Origin: Pseudomonadota bacterium | Lineage (GTDB): Bacteria; Desulfobacterota; Syntrophia; Syntrophales; JADFWA01 | Assembly (NCBI GenBank): GCA_030596145.1 | Contig: JAUVKS010000080.1 | Coordinates: forward strand, 1-7,729 | Length of the DNA stretch: 7,729 nucleotides | Direction of reading: 5' to 3' | Shown here: positions 1 through 6,337 of the stretch, one piece after another | Layout of the letters: each line of letters opens with the position of its first letter | Position numbering within the stretch: position 1 is the stretch's first letter | Position numbers and translations under genes: made by a program | Notes under the pieces: generated by a model | The model's database searches: none | Seen by the model: only the letters and a program-made list of their open reading frames with translations | What the model was told of the DNA's origin: nothing

Positions 1-897
1 CCACCCGTTCCTCTTGATAAAGACATCAGTCTTTACAGCCTACTTGACGAAAACTACAGTATCATGATCCGGCATAAAATAAACCCCTGCTCCGGCTCAC
101 CCTCTACACCGCTTGTTGAATGGCGAAGAACGATCAGCAAAGCTTTTAAAGAAAGCCTGAATAACAAGGATTTTTTCCACCCATCAGAACTCCCATCTTA
201 TGTGAGAGAGACCATTTCAGGAAACATCGTCACCTGCCCCGACGGTATATTACTTATCGGCTTTGAATCTCCCGCACCATTAGAAACAGATCTCTTCAAA
301 CTCCTTGAAGAAAAAGCCAATATCCAATACGAAGTACGCGTTCAGCTATCAGCTATCGGCTTTCAGCAAAAACAAAAGCATCTCGAAGCCATTACGCTCC
401 CCTCCCCCGAACAGGAAGTAATATATCTTGCCCATCGCCTGATTGAGGATGCACAATCCCTACCTTTGCACCGCATAGGAGTTGTCGTACCCGACCTGAA
501 TTCTTACTCCGATATGATTGAGAGATGCCTGAAGGAATTGACGGGTGGGGAACCTCCGGAGGGAACATCGTGGTTCAACATAACCCTTGGCATACCTCTC
601 ATTGACTCGATGCTGATCAAGGCCGCCCTCATTCCCCTGAGACTTATGTCAGAAGGTGAGTCCCGTGAATTGTTTCTCTCACTCATCCAGTCACCCTACT
701 ACAGATGCTGGCAGGGACAACGCCACCATTGCGCCAGGGCAGACATAATCTGGAGAAGACGCTCCGTTGAATCGGGCTTTTCTAACCTGTTAGACTCCCT
801 GAAAAAAGATGATCCGGAAATACTGAAAAAAATCCTTTGTGAAGAAGCGAAAGGTCTTCTCAAATTCGCCAGGCTAAATTTCTCATACAGAAAATAA
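1..897 (+). CDS. N-terminal fragment of the AddB-like protein (partial at left edge)
   Basis: This is the part before the internal stop. The frame is open from base 1, so the ATG at 64 is only the first methionine in the window and has no convincing ribosome binding site; the real start lies further left. The segment around 403-540 (EQEVIYLAHRLIEDAQ, then IGVVVPDL) matches the inactivated-helicase part of AddB-like proteins, where a conserved stretch introduces a 'VVVPDL' strand. WFNITLGIPLIDS at 571-609 and LIQSPYYRCW at 685-714 are further family-like landmarks. If translated alone, this fragment would end in SYRK and lack both the nuclease and the Fe-S cysteines, so it should have no nuclease activity. 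Confidence 0.7.
   Translation, partial: PPVPLDKDISLYSLLDENYSIMIRHKINPCSGSPSTPLVEWRRTISKAFKESLNNKDFFHPSELPSYVRETISGNIVTCPDGILLIGFESPAPLETDLFKLLEEKANIQYEVRVQLSAIGFQQKQKHLEAITLPSPEQEVIYLAHRLIEDAQSLPLHRIGVVVPDLNSYSDMIERCLKELTGGEPPEGTSWFNITLGIPLIDSMLIKAALIPLRLMSEGESRELFLSLIQSPYYRCWQGQRHHCARADIIWRRRSVESGFSNLLDSLKKDDPEILKKILCEEAKGLLKFARLNFSYRK
895..897 (+). other. In-frame TAA interrupting the AddB-like gene
   Basis: Codons read SYRK, then TAA, then ANYRINAVEELW without a change of frame. The other two forward frames also hit stops here (875 and 911 in one, 900 in the other), so a simple slip would not rescue the reading. One base change from a sense codon such as CAA, GAA, AAA or TTA explains it. 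TAA ends the addA-like, crotonase and sppA genes in this window, so stop-codon reassignment is not a likely explanation. No selenocysteine-type or readthrough element was recognised downstream. Confidence 0.85.
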
Positions 898-1038
898 GCT
901 AACTACAGGATAAACGCAGTTGAAGAACTATGGTCTTCTCTTGGTTTCCCCGTCATCTCCGATGAGAAGGATACCGTAGACTCAAGGCACCTCCAGGAGA
1001 TCATCCACGATATTTCGGCCCACCTCGGCCACGTTGCG

Positions 1039-2454
1039 ATGGATGGACATGAGTTCTATTCATTTCTTACACACATTGCAGCAGGCAAAATTACCCAGAT
1101 CAGTGCATCGGAAGATGCAGGCATTCAGATATTGGGACTTATAGAATCCCGCGGCCTTGATTTTGACAAACTCTATGTCCTCGGACTGGATGACCGGGCA
1201 CTTCCCCAGCCTGTGAGACCGCTGCCTTTTCTGGATACATCGGAGCGAAAGCTGGTTCAGGGAGGAACACCGGAGGCCCAGTACGAATTCGGATTGAAGA
1301 CATTTTCAAATCTTATCGCCTGCGCACCGGATGTGACGCTTTTGAGGGCGGAACAGGAAGACTCAAAACCCCTCACTCCCTCGCCCTTCTGGCCCAAAGG
1401 CGAAACAGCAAAATATCTCGACATCTGGTCCGACCCCGGCCCCGCATGGATGAGGGCAAACTGGCTCAGATCAGCTTATGAAGGGCTGAAAAGCAATGTC
1501 ATTTCTGCGAGAGCAAGCATCTATTCAAAAGAAGATTCATTGCTCGATCCCAAAATCCTTCCCGAAAAGATTTCTGCAAGCAACATTGAAACGGCCATCA
1601 TTTGCCCCTTCAGATTCCTGCTTGATGTCATCCTGAAGATAGAACCCTTAGAAGAGATGAGACCCGTTATCTCACCTATGGAACGGGGAATCAGAATTCA
1701 CAGGATATTGGCCTCCTTTACCAATAAAGTCCGAAAAGGGGATTTTCATTTGGAGCGGGACAGGGAAAAGGCCATTACGCTCTTATCCAAATGTGTGGAT
1801 GAAGTACTGAAAGATGTCGCTGATCAGCCCCAATGGGATGTAGAGCGTCGGCTCCTTCTGTCTGAAGGTTCACCCCCCGGCATACTCCTCTCCTGGCTTG
1901 ATGCTGAAACAAGACATCGTCAGAATGGATGGAAGTGCATTGCTGAGGAGGCAGACTTCAAAGGACTGAAATATGACGGTTGGTCATTTCCCCTGGGAGG
2001 CAGAATAGACAGGATCGATTATCATAAAGACGCAGGCCTTATCTGCTGGGATTACAAAACCGGAAACTACCCGAATCAAAAGGATATACTGGAAAGACTT
2101 ACAGCCCCACAACTCCCCGTTTATCTACTTGCCATGCACACTGGAAAGATCCCGGCTATGGATAAATACACCGATCAGGAAACACACCTTTCAGCAGGCT
2201 ACATACAACTGAAAACTCCGGCCCAAGTAAAAATGCACCCGATCAAGGAAATTGATTTTAAATGGGATGAATCGCTAAATAAATGGGTAAAGATAATAGC
2301 CGATATAGGAAAGATTTTCCAAAAGGGAGACTTCCGTGCCAACCCCTACCCAGTATCAAATATCGAGAATAGGGAAATCGCCTGTGAAAACTGTCCCTTC
2401 CTGACCCTCTGCGAAAGGGGTATAGAACCGAAAGAGGAGGAGAATGACACCTGA
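1039..2454 (+). CDS. C-terminal part of the AddB-like protein with a PD-(D/E)XK nuclease and Fe-S cysteines
   Basis: This piece begins at the first ATG after the stop, but codons 898-1038 are in the same frame and read as family sequence (VEELWSSLGFP near 919-951), so 1039 is probably not a natural start; no Shine-Dalgarno sequence precedes it. IQILGLIESRGLDFDKLYVL (1123-1182) followed by GLDDRALPQP is the conserved helicase-like C-terminal block of this family. The nuclease core is complete: GRIDRID with Asp at 2008 and 2017, WDYKTG with Asp at 2050 and Lys at 2056, and QLPVY (Gln 2110, Tyr 2122). Cysteines at 1603 (ICPFRF), 2383, 2392 and 2410 (C-x2-C-x5-C) have the spacing of the 4Fe-4S staple known from AddB and Cas4-type nucleases. 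The 3' end overlaps the addA-like gene by 11 nt, as expected for a translationally coupled pair. Confidence 0.75.
   Translation: MDGHEFYSFLTHIAAGKITQISASEDAGIQILGLIESRGLDFDKLYVLGLDDRALPQPVRPLPFLDTSERKLVQGGTPEAQYEFGLKTFSNLIACAPDVTLLRAEQEDSKPLTPSPFWPKGETAKYLDIWSDPGPAWMRANWLRSAYEGLKSNVISARASIYSKEDSLLDPKILPEKISASNIETAIICPFRFLLDVILKIEPLEEMRPVISPMERGIRIHRILASFTNKVRKGDFHLERDREKAITLLSKCVDEVLKDVADQPQWDVERRLLLSEGSPPGILLSWLDAETRHRQNGWKCIAEEADFKGLKYDGWSFPLGGRIDRIDYHKDAGLICWDYKTGNYPNQKDILERLTAPQLPVYLLAMHTGKIPAMDKYTDQETHLSAGYIQLKTPAQVKMHPIKEIDFKWDESLNKWVKIIADIGKIFQKGDFRANPYPVSNIENREIACENCPFLTLCERGIEPKEEENDT
2435..2442 (+). promoter_or_regulatory. Ribosome binding site of the addA-like gene
   Basis: AGGAGGAG lies inside the last codons of the AddB-like gene, immediately upstream of the ATG at 2444. 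It holds two overlapping AGGAG cores and has a spacing of a few bases. This fixes the start and suggests that the helicase can be translated efficiently even if ribosomes stop early in the upstream gene. Confidence 0.8.
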
Positions 2455-5400
2455 TCTTACCGATAAAAGAGAGCGTCTATCCGCTCTTGATACAGGCTGC
2501 AGCCACCATGTTGAGGCCCCTGCCGGTTCCGGTAAGACCCTGCTTCTGACGATGAGATTTCTCAAACTGCTGGGAGAGGTAAACCATCCCGGAGAGATCA
2601 TCGCCCTTACCTTTACCGAAAAGGCCGCAGGGGAGATGCGAGATCGTATTGTCCGCATACTGAAGATGGCCCAAAATGGCGAAACTCCCGAAAAATCCCT
2701 GGATGAAACCCTCCTTGAACTCGCCGGCAATGCTGTTTCACGCCATCGCCAGCTTATCTCTGCCGACGTTTTGAACATAATGACATTCCACGGTTTCTGT
2801 CTCTACATGGCAAAGTGCGCCCCTCTGGAGGCGGGGATCGCACCAGATTGCGAGATTATGGATGAGGAAATCCAGCCCATTTTAATGGACGAAGCGCTGC
2901 AGCGTGTGCGGAATCGACTCTTCTCATCTCCAGAAAAAGATATAAAGAGGGAGGCCTTTGAAAACCGGCTTCTTTACCACAATAACAACTGGAACAGTAT
3001 CTCGGATGAGCTGAAAGAGGTTATAAAGACCAGGGACCAGTTTGAAGACCTGATAATGGAAGTACGTCTCCACGGTATCACATCCCTTCCATCTGTACTG
3101 AGTGAACGAGTGCAAACCTATATAGAAAGGCGTATCAATAATCTCCTTGAAAAATTCAGATCCTCAAACCTGGGTGCCGGGTGGGAAGAATTTGTAGATC
3201 ACTTATCGAGCAAGGGGGCAGAAGCCGCTGACAGCTTGCCATCCTTGCTTCCGGGGTCATTCTGGGAAGAGCTTCCCTCTTGGCAGGCCATAGCGGAGAA
3301 AATTCTTACCAAAGCCGGAAACCCTAAGAAACAGTTCGGGCCGAAAAGAGGTTTTTACAGCAACTTTAAAAAGACCATCTGGGGAGAGTTGATCGGAAGC
3401 CTCCCGGAAGATGTCGCGAATGTCCTCCATGAAACAAGAGACTATCCGGCAGAGGGTGATACCATAGCCGATACCGGTGTGCTATCAGATTTTATAATCC
3501 TTGCGGCGGAGGTCATCGGTGAATATGAGGCGATATGCGGGAAGCGGCATATTGTCGATTTTATCGGGCTGGAACAGTCGGCGCTTCGTGTATTGAACGA
3601 AGAGAAACCAACCGACCTTCACCTCTATCTTGACCACAGGATAAGACATCTGCTCGTCGATGAATTTCAGGATACGAACAGGAACCAGTGGGAATTGATA
3701 AAAAGACTATGCAGCGGCTGGACGCCGGACGACGGCAGGACAATTTTTATTGTGGGCGACCCGAAACAGTCCATCTATGCCTTTAGAAACGCAGAAGTGC
3801 GACTTTTTATCGATGCAAAAAAAGGGATCCCCATTCCGGGACAGGAAAAACTTCCGCTTGACACACACCTGTTACAAGCCAATTTCCGTTCCACGGAAGA
3901 ATTGATAGAATGGACGAACTCACTCTTTGGCAACGTGGTTATGGTCGATCCAGACACCGATGCCGATGAAGTACCTTTCAATCCATCCATCCCAGTCGTA
4001 AACGGTATGGAAAACAGCATTATATCCCTTAATCTTTTTTCTGATGAAGATACAGACAGGGCAAAGGATGACGAAGCTAAGTGGCTTGCTAAAGAAGTAA
4101 AGAAGAGGCTGGATGAAACCGGCGGCAATAAATCCATTGCCATACTCCTCTTTACCCGGAACAGGATTAAAAGATATCTGACCGCCCTCAAAGAAGAGCG
4201 TATTCCCATCCAGGTACAGGAGGGCCTGAGCCTGGCTGAAAGACCGGAAATCATGCACCTTATGCAGACAGCCCAGATCATCGTAAGGCCGCATGATGAT
4301 GTGGCCTGGGCATCGCTTCTCAGGTCACCTTGGTCATGGTTCGATGTAAAAATTCTCCAGGAGACTGCCATGCAGGATGCCAAAAGCTGGATGGAAAAGA
4401 TACGTCTCACAGCAAAGACACATCCCGAAATGAATAACCTCCTGAAGGCCATCGATCAAACACTTCTCAGAGCGGGGAGGGATCCACTCGGGGATTGCGT
4501 CAGGCGGTTCTGGGAATCTCTCGACGGACCGAGGATAACGGCCTTTCTTTACGGTATGGCAGGGGTTGCAAACTGCCGCCGTTTTTTTGAAATCCTGGAA
4601 GCCTCTGAGCAGGGGATTCCGCAGGAGACTCTGAATCGTATTGAAGTTGTCCTTGATTCCCTCTACGAACCGATAGACCCCACCACATCGAGATCACAAG
4701 TTCAGATGATGACGATTCACAGGGCAAAGGGCCTGGAATTTGATTGCGTATTCCTCCCCTTCATGGACTGGAGACCGCTTGCCAGCGGTCCCAGAACACC
4801 CCCGCCCTACCTTCTGGAAAGGATGCCGGGAACCGGTGACAAACACTTAATCGCCATGGGGAAAGATCGCCGTACAGAAAAACCCACACCGACTTACATA
4901 CTCCTTGACAAACTCCAGAAGGACCGCACATGGGGGGAAGCAAAACGCACCTTTTATGTCGCGGCTACAAGGGCAAGCGGTGCTCTCATCATGAGCGGTG
5001 TGGTAAAAATAAAGGATGGAAATATCTTCGCCCCTGACAGAAGTATACTGAATTGGGTCATGGATTATGAAAAAATAAATGGAGTAAGTCCCGCCGAAAT
5101 AAAGAATAATGCCATCTCAATTGCCGTCAATCCGAGGATGAACACACCTTTCCCGGAAGCAAAAGATAAGGATTTAATCCTGCCGGAACCTCTTCCACTT
5201 ACTCCTGAAAAGACACCTTATGTTGTAGAGAGTCCATCATCACTGAAACCAGGAGATTCCTCTTACCAAGATGGTGATATAGAAGGGCGAGTCCGAGGAA
5301 TCATAACACACAGGATGCTGCACACCTCGATTATGGGTGCACAATTGCCAACCAAAACGGCGGTGGTAAAAGCACTGTGCACCGAAAGCCTGTCTGCAGA

Positions 5401-5785
5401 TATTGCCGCTTATATGGCCCCGGAGATAATTGAGGAAATTGCCTCCACGCTCAATGACCCCTTTATAGTGAGACTGACTGACATAACCAATCCAGTAATT
5501 CGAAGCGAGTGGGCGATTGAAGATACGCCGAATGAAAAACATATCCGTTCCGGCATTATCGACCTCGCGGTCTTTAATGGAAGCAACTGGTGGATAGTGG
5601 ATTTTAAGACCTCAAGACCGATAAAAGATGAGTCTCTTGGGGAATTCATATCCCGCGAGGAAGAACGGTACAGACCACAGCTTGAGGTCTATCGATCCAT
5701 GATAGAAAAGGTTGAATCGGTCAGTAAATCAAAAATCCATATAGGAATTTATCTAACCGCCCTAAAACAATGGTGTAAATTATAA
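2444..5785 (+). CDS. AddA-like UvrD-family helicase-nuclease (ATP-dependent exonuclease subunit)
   Basis: A 1113-residue superfamily 1A helicase with a C-terminal RecB-type nuclease, expected to unwind and degrade double-strand-break ends together with the AddB-like partner. Helicase motifs appear in order: Walker A APAGSGKT (25-32), motif Ia ALTFTEKAA, MTFHGFC, Walker B DEFQDT (406-411), GDPKQSIYAFR (438-448), ANFRSTEELIEW (motif IV), TIHRAKGLEFD with His759 and Lys762 (motif V), and YVAATRA (838-844, with arginine 843 of motif VI). The nuclease follows: THRMLH with His956, GIIDLAV with Asp1040, DFKT with Asp1053 and Lys1055, and QLEVY (Gln1079, Tyr1083). All expected catalytic residues are present and the length suits AddA-like or partner-type UvrD proteins (about 1100-1200). 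The ATG at 2444 is supported by its strong Shine-Dalgarno sequence. I leave the symbol blank because this belongs with the 'probable DNA repair protein' pair rather than clearly with classical addA. Confidence 0.93.
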   Translation: MTPDLTDKRERLSALDTGCSHHVEAPAGSGKTLLLTMRFLKLLGEVNHPGEIIALTFTEKAAGEMRDRIVRILKMAQNGETPEKSLDETLLELAGNAVSRHRQLISADVLNIMTFHGFCLYMAKCAPLEAGIAPDCEIMDEEIQPILMDEALQRVRNRLFSSPEKDIKREAFENRLLYHNNNWNSISDELKEVIKTRDQFEDLIMEVRLHGITSLPSVLSERVQTYIERRINNLLEKFRSSNLGAGWEEFVDHLSSKGAEAADSLPSLLPGSFWEELPSWQAIAEKILTKAGNPKKQFGPKRGFYSNFKKTIWGELIGSLPEDVANVLHETRDYPAEGDTIADTGVLSDFIILAAEVIGEYEAICGKRHIVDFIGLEQSALRVLNEEKPTDLHLYLDHRIRHLLVDEFQDTNRNQWELIKRLCSGWTPDDGRTIFIVGDPKQSIYAFRNAEVRLFIDAKKGIPIPGQEKLPLDTHLLQANFRSTEELIEWTNSLFGNVVMVDPDTDADEVPFNPSIPVVNGMENSIISLNLFSDEDTDRAKDDEAKWLAKEVKKRLDETGGNKSIAILLFTRNRIKRYLTALKEERIPIQVQEGLSLAERPEIMHLMQTAQIIVRPHDDVAWASLLRSPWSWFDVKILQETAMQDAKSWMEKIRLTAKTHPEMNNLLKAIDQTLLRAGRDPLGDCVRRFWESLDGPRITAFLYGMAGVANCRRFFEILEASEQGIPQETLNRIEVVLDSLYEPIDPTTSRSQVQMMTIHRAKGLEFDCVFLPFMDWRPLASGPRTPPPYLLERMPGTGDKHLIAMGKDRRTEKPTPTYILLDKLQKDRTWGEAKRTFYVAATRASGALIMSGVVKIKDGNIFAPDRSILNWVMDYEKINGVSPAEIKNNAISIAVNPRMNTPFPEAKDKDLILPEPLPLTPEKTPYVVESPSSLKPGDSSYQDGDIEGRVRGIITHRMLHTSIMGAQLPTKTAVVKALCTESLSADIAAYMAPEIIEEIASTLNDPFIVRLTDITNPVIRSEWAIEDTPNEKHIRSGIIDLAVFNGSNWWIVDFKTSRPIKDESLGEFISREEERYRPQLEVYRSMIEKVESVSKSKIHIGIYLTALKQWCKL

Positions 5786-5787
5786 CC

Positions 5788-5804
5788 GTATAATATAATT
5801 ATAC
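5788..5804 (+). terminator. AT-rich hairpin just after the addA-like gene, possible weak terminator
   Basis: A perfect inverted repeat, GTATAAT - ATA - ATTATAC, starts three bases after the TAA and is followed by TTCTTT. The 7-bp stem has only one G:C pair and the T-tract is broken by a C, so it would be a weak intrinsic terminator at best. The same palindrome contains TATAAT on both strands, but no -35 box stands at the right distance for either. Confidence 0.3.
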
Positions 5805-5882
5805 TTCTTTCAAATGATACCACATTAAGCAATCAGGTATAAAGACTTACGAGAGCTACACTTATCACCCCCTTCAACAGGA

Positions 5883-5916
5883 TTATCAACATATTGTTAA
5901 CAGTACCTGTGAATAA
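5883..5916 (+). promoter_or_regulatory. Pair of inverted DnaA-box-like sites with overlapping dyads
   Basis: TTATCAACA at 5883-5891 differs at one position from the DnaA box TTATNCACA. TGTGAATAA at 5908-5916 is an exact match on the opposite strand (TTATTCACA). Between and over them lie the palindrome TGTTAACA (5895-5902) and short dyads AACA-TAT-TGTT (5888-5898) and ACAG-TAC-CTGT (5900-5910). The cluster stands about 50 bp upstream of the -35 box of the next gene. It could be a DnaA-responsive control site or an operator for another dimeric regulator; the binding protein is not known from the sequence. Confidence 0.4.
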
Positions 5917-5966
5917 ACTGAAAGATACAAAGTGCTCAGAAATTAAATTTTTAAACCACTTTTTCC

Positions 5967-5995
5967 TTGACAAAAAAATTATAAATGTATAGAAT
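5967..5995 (+). promoter_or_regulatory. Sigma-70 promoter of the small sigma-4-like gene
   Basis: A perfect -35 box TTGACA (5967-5972), a 17-nt AT-rich spacer, and a -10 box TAGAAT (5990-5995, five of six consensus bases). Transcription would start near 6002, giving a leader of only about 15-18 nt before the TTG start at 6019. The sequence before it is A/T-rich, resembling an UP element. This is the strongest promoter-like signal in the window. Confidence 0.8.
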
Positions 5996-6007
5996 TAAAG
6001 TTTAAAA

Positions 6008-6014
6008 AAGGTGA
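6008..6014 (+). promoter_or_regulatory. Ribosome binding site that selects a TTG start
   Basis: AAGGTGA lies four bases before TTG at 6019-6021. No ATG or in-frame GTG at a suitable distance competes, and the predicted transcript begins only a few bases upstream, so TTG is the best supported start. Confidence 0.6.
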
Positions 6015-6018
6015 TAAA

Positions 6019-6303
6019 TTGGTAAATTTATATAAGTGTAAAAAGAAGGATGTCTTCATAACTGAATCTTGTTGCGATGAAACCTGTGAGTGGTGGCTAA
6101 AGAATGATACATTTTGCAATTGCACTTGGATTGCGTGCGATTATGGTCCATTCACCCTTGAAGAGGTCGGTGAAATGATGGGGGTAACAAGGGAAAGAAT
6201 AAGGCAGATAGAGGCAAAGGCCCTCAGAAAATTGCAACACAAGAAGAGAAGAGATCAATTGAAGGATTTTGCCGCACCAGATTATGACAGAGAGATGTTT
6301 TGA
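6019..6303 (+). CDS. Small Cys-rich protein with a sigma-70 region 4 helix-turn-helix
   Basis: A 94-residue protein starting at TTG. Residues 46-72 (FTLEEVGEMMGVTRERIRQI to LRKL) form a region 4.2-type helix-turn-helix; VTRERIRQIEAKALRKL agrees with the -35-recognition segment of RpoD, including the arginine, glutamate and glutamine that read the -35 box in E. coli (here Arg58, Glu59, Arg62, Gln63). Regions 1-3 are absent, so it cannot be a complete sigma factor. The N-terminal half holds seven cysteines (7, 18, 19, 23, 33, 35, 40) with CCDETCEWW and CNCTW patterns, suggesting zinc or another metal site. No membrane segment is seen. It is a monocistronic gene under its own near-consensus promoter and converges with the crotonase gene 34 nt away. 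Possible roles are a DNA-binding regulator acting at -35 boxes or a sigma/RNA polymerase interactor; which one is not decided by the sequence. Small sigma-4-like proteins of this sort are, as far as I recall, found in deltaproteobacteria. Confidence 0.85.
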   Translation: MVNLYKCKKKDVFITESCCDETCEWWLKNDTFCNCTWIACDYGPFTLEEVGEMMGVTRERIRQIEAKALRKLQHKKRRDQLKDFAAPDYDREMF

Positions 6304-6337
6304 CAACGGCTTTCTTGACTCCCCTGAACTGCAACAA

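Larger units (their letters stand above)
1..2454 (+). pseudogene. AddB-like DNA repair nuclease gene, 5'-partial and interrupted by one in-frame stop
   Basis: One reading frame (codons starting at 1, 4, 7 ...) runs from the left edge to the TGA at 2452-2454, broken only by TAA at 895-897. It resembles the roughly 900-residue 'probable DNA repair protein' family related to AddB, which sits beside a UvrD-type helicase and is thought to act in double-strand-break end resection. About 817 codons are visible, so only the N-terminus is missing. Family motifs lie on both sides of the stop: IGVVVPDL near 475-498 and FNITLGIPL near 574-600 before it; LGLIESRGLDFD and VLGLDDRALPQP (about 1135-1212) and a C-terminal RecB-type nuclease (about 1580-2430) after it. 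No frame change is needed to join the halves, which favours a single substitution over frameshifts. The start and promoter lie outside the window. The family call is from motif memory, not a search. The gene is either a recent pseudogene or intact with a sequencing error. Confidence 0.82.

Noticed and set aside
895..897. Stop-codon reassignment or programmed readthrough of TAA
   Set aside because: TAA ends three other genes in this window in normal positions, and no readthrough or recoding element is apparent nearby.
842..911. A pair of compensating frameshifts around the internal stop of the AddB-like gene
   Set aside because: Both alternative frames also contain stops here (875, 900, 911), and the original frame matches the family immediately after the TAA, so one substitution is simpler.
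2356..2778. 140-codon minus-strand frame across the addB/addA junction
   Set aside because: It lies antisense to the Fe-S cysteines and Walker A region, both clearly coding on the plus strand, and shows no family resemblance.
3775..4452. Long open frame of 225 codons on the minus strand inside the addA-like gene
   Set aside because: It is antisense to well-conserved helicase sequence, shows no recognisable domain, and its composition is that of a shadow frame (rich in Ser, Arg and Leu).
5789..5803. TATAAT boxes on both strands within the hairpin after the addA-like gene, as a possible promoter
   Set aside because: No -35-like sequence is found about 17 nt upstream on either strand; the match follows from the AT-rich palindrome.
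5786..6018. Active chromosomal replication origin
   Set aside because: Only two DnaA-like boxes were found, no dnaA, dnaN or gidA-type neighbour is present, and the surrounding genes converge to the right rather than diverge.
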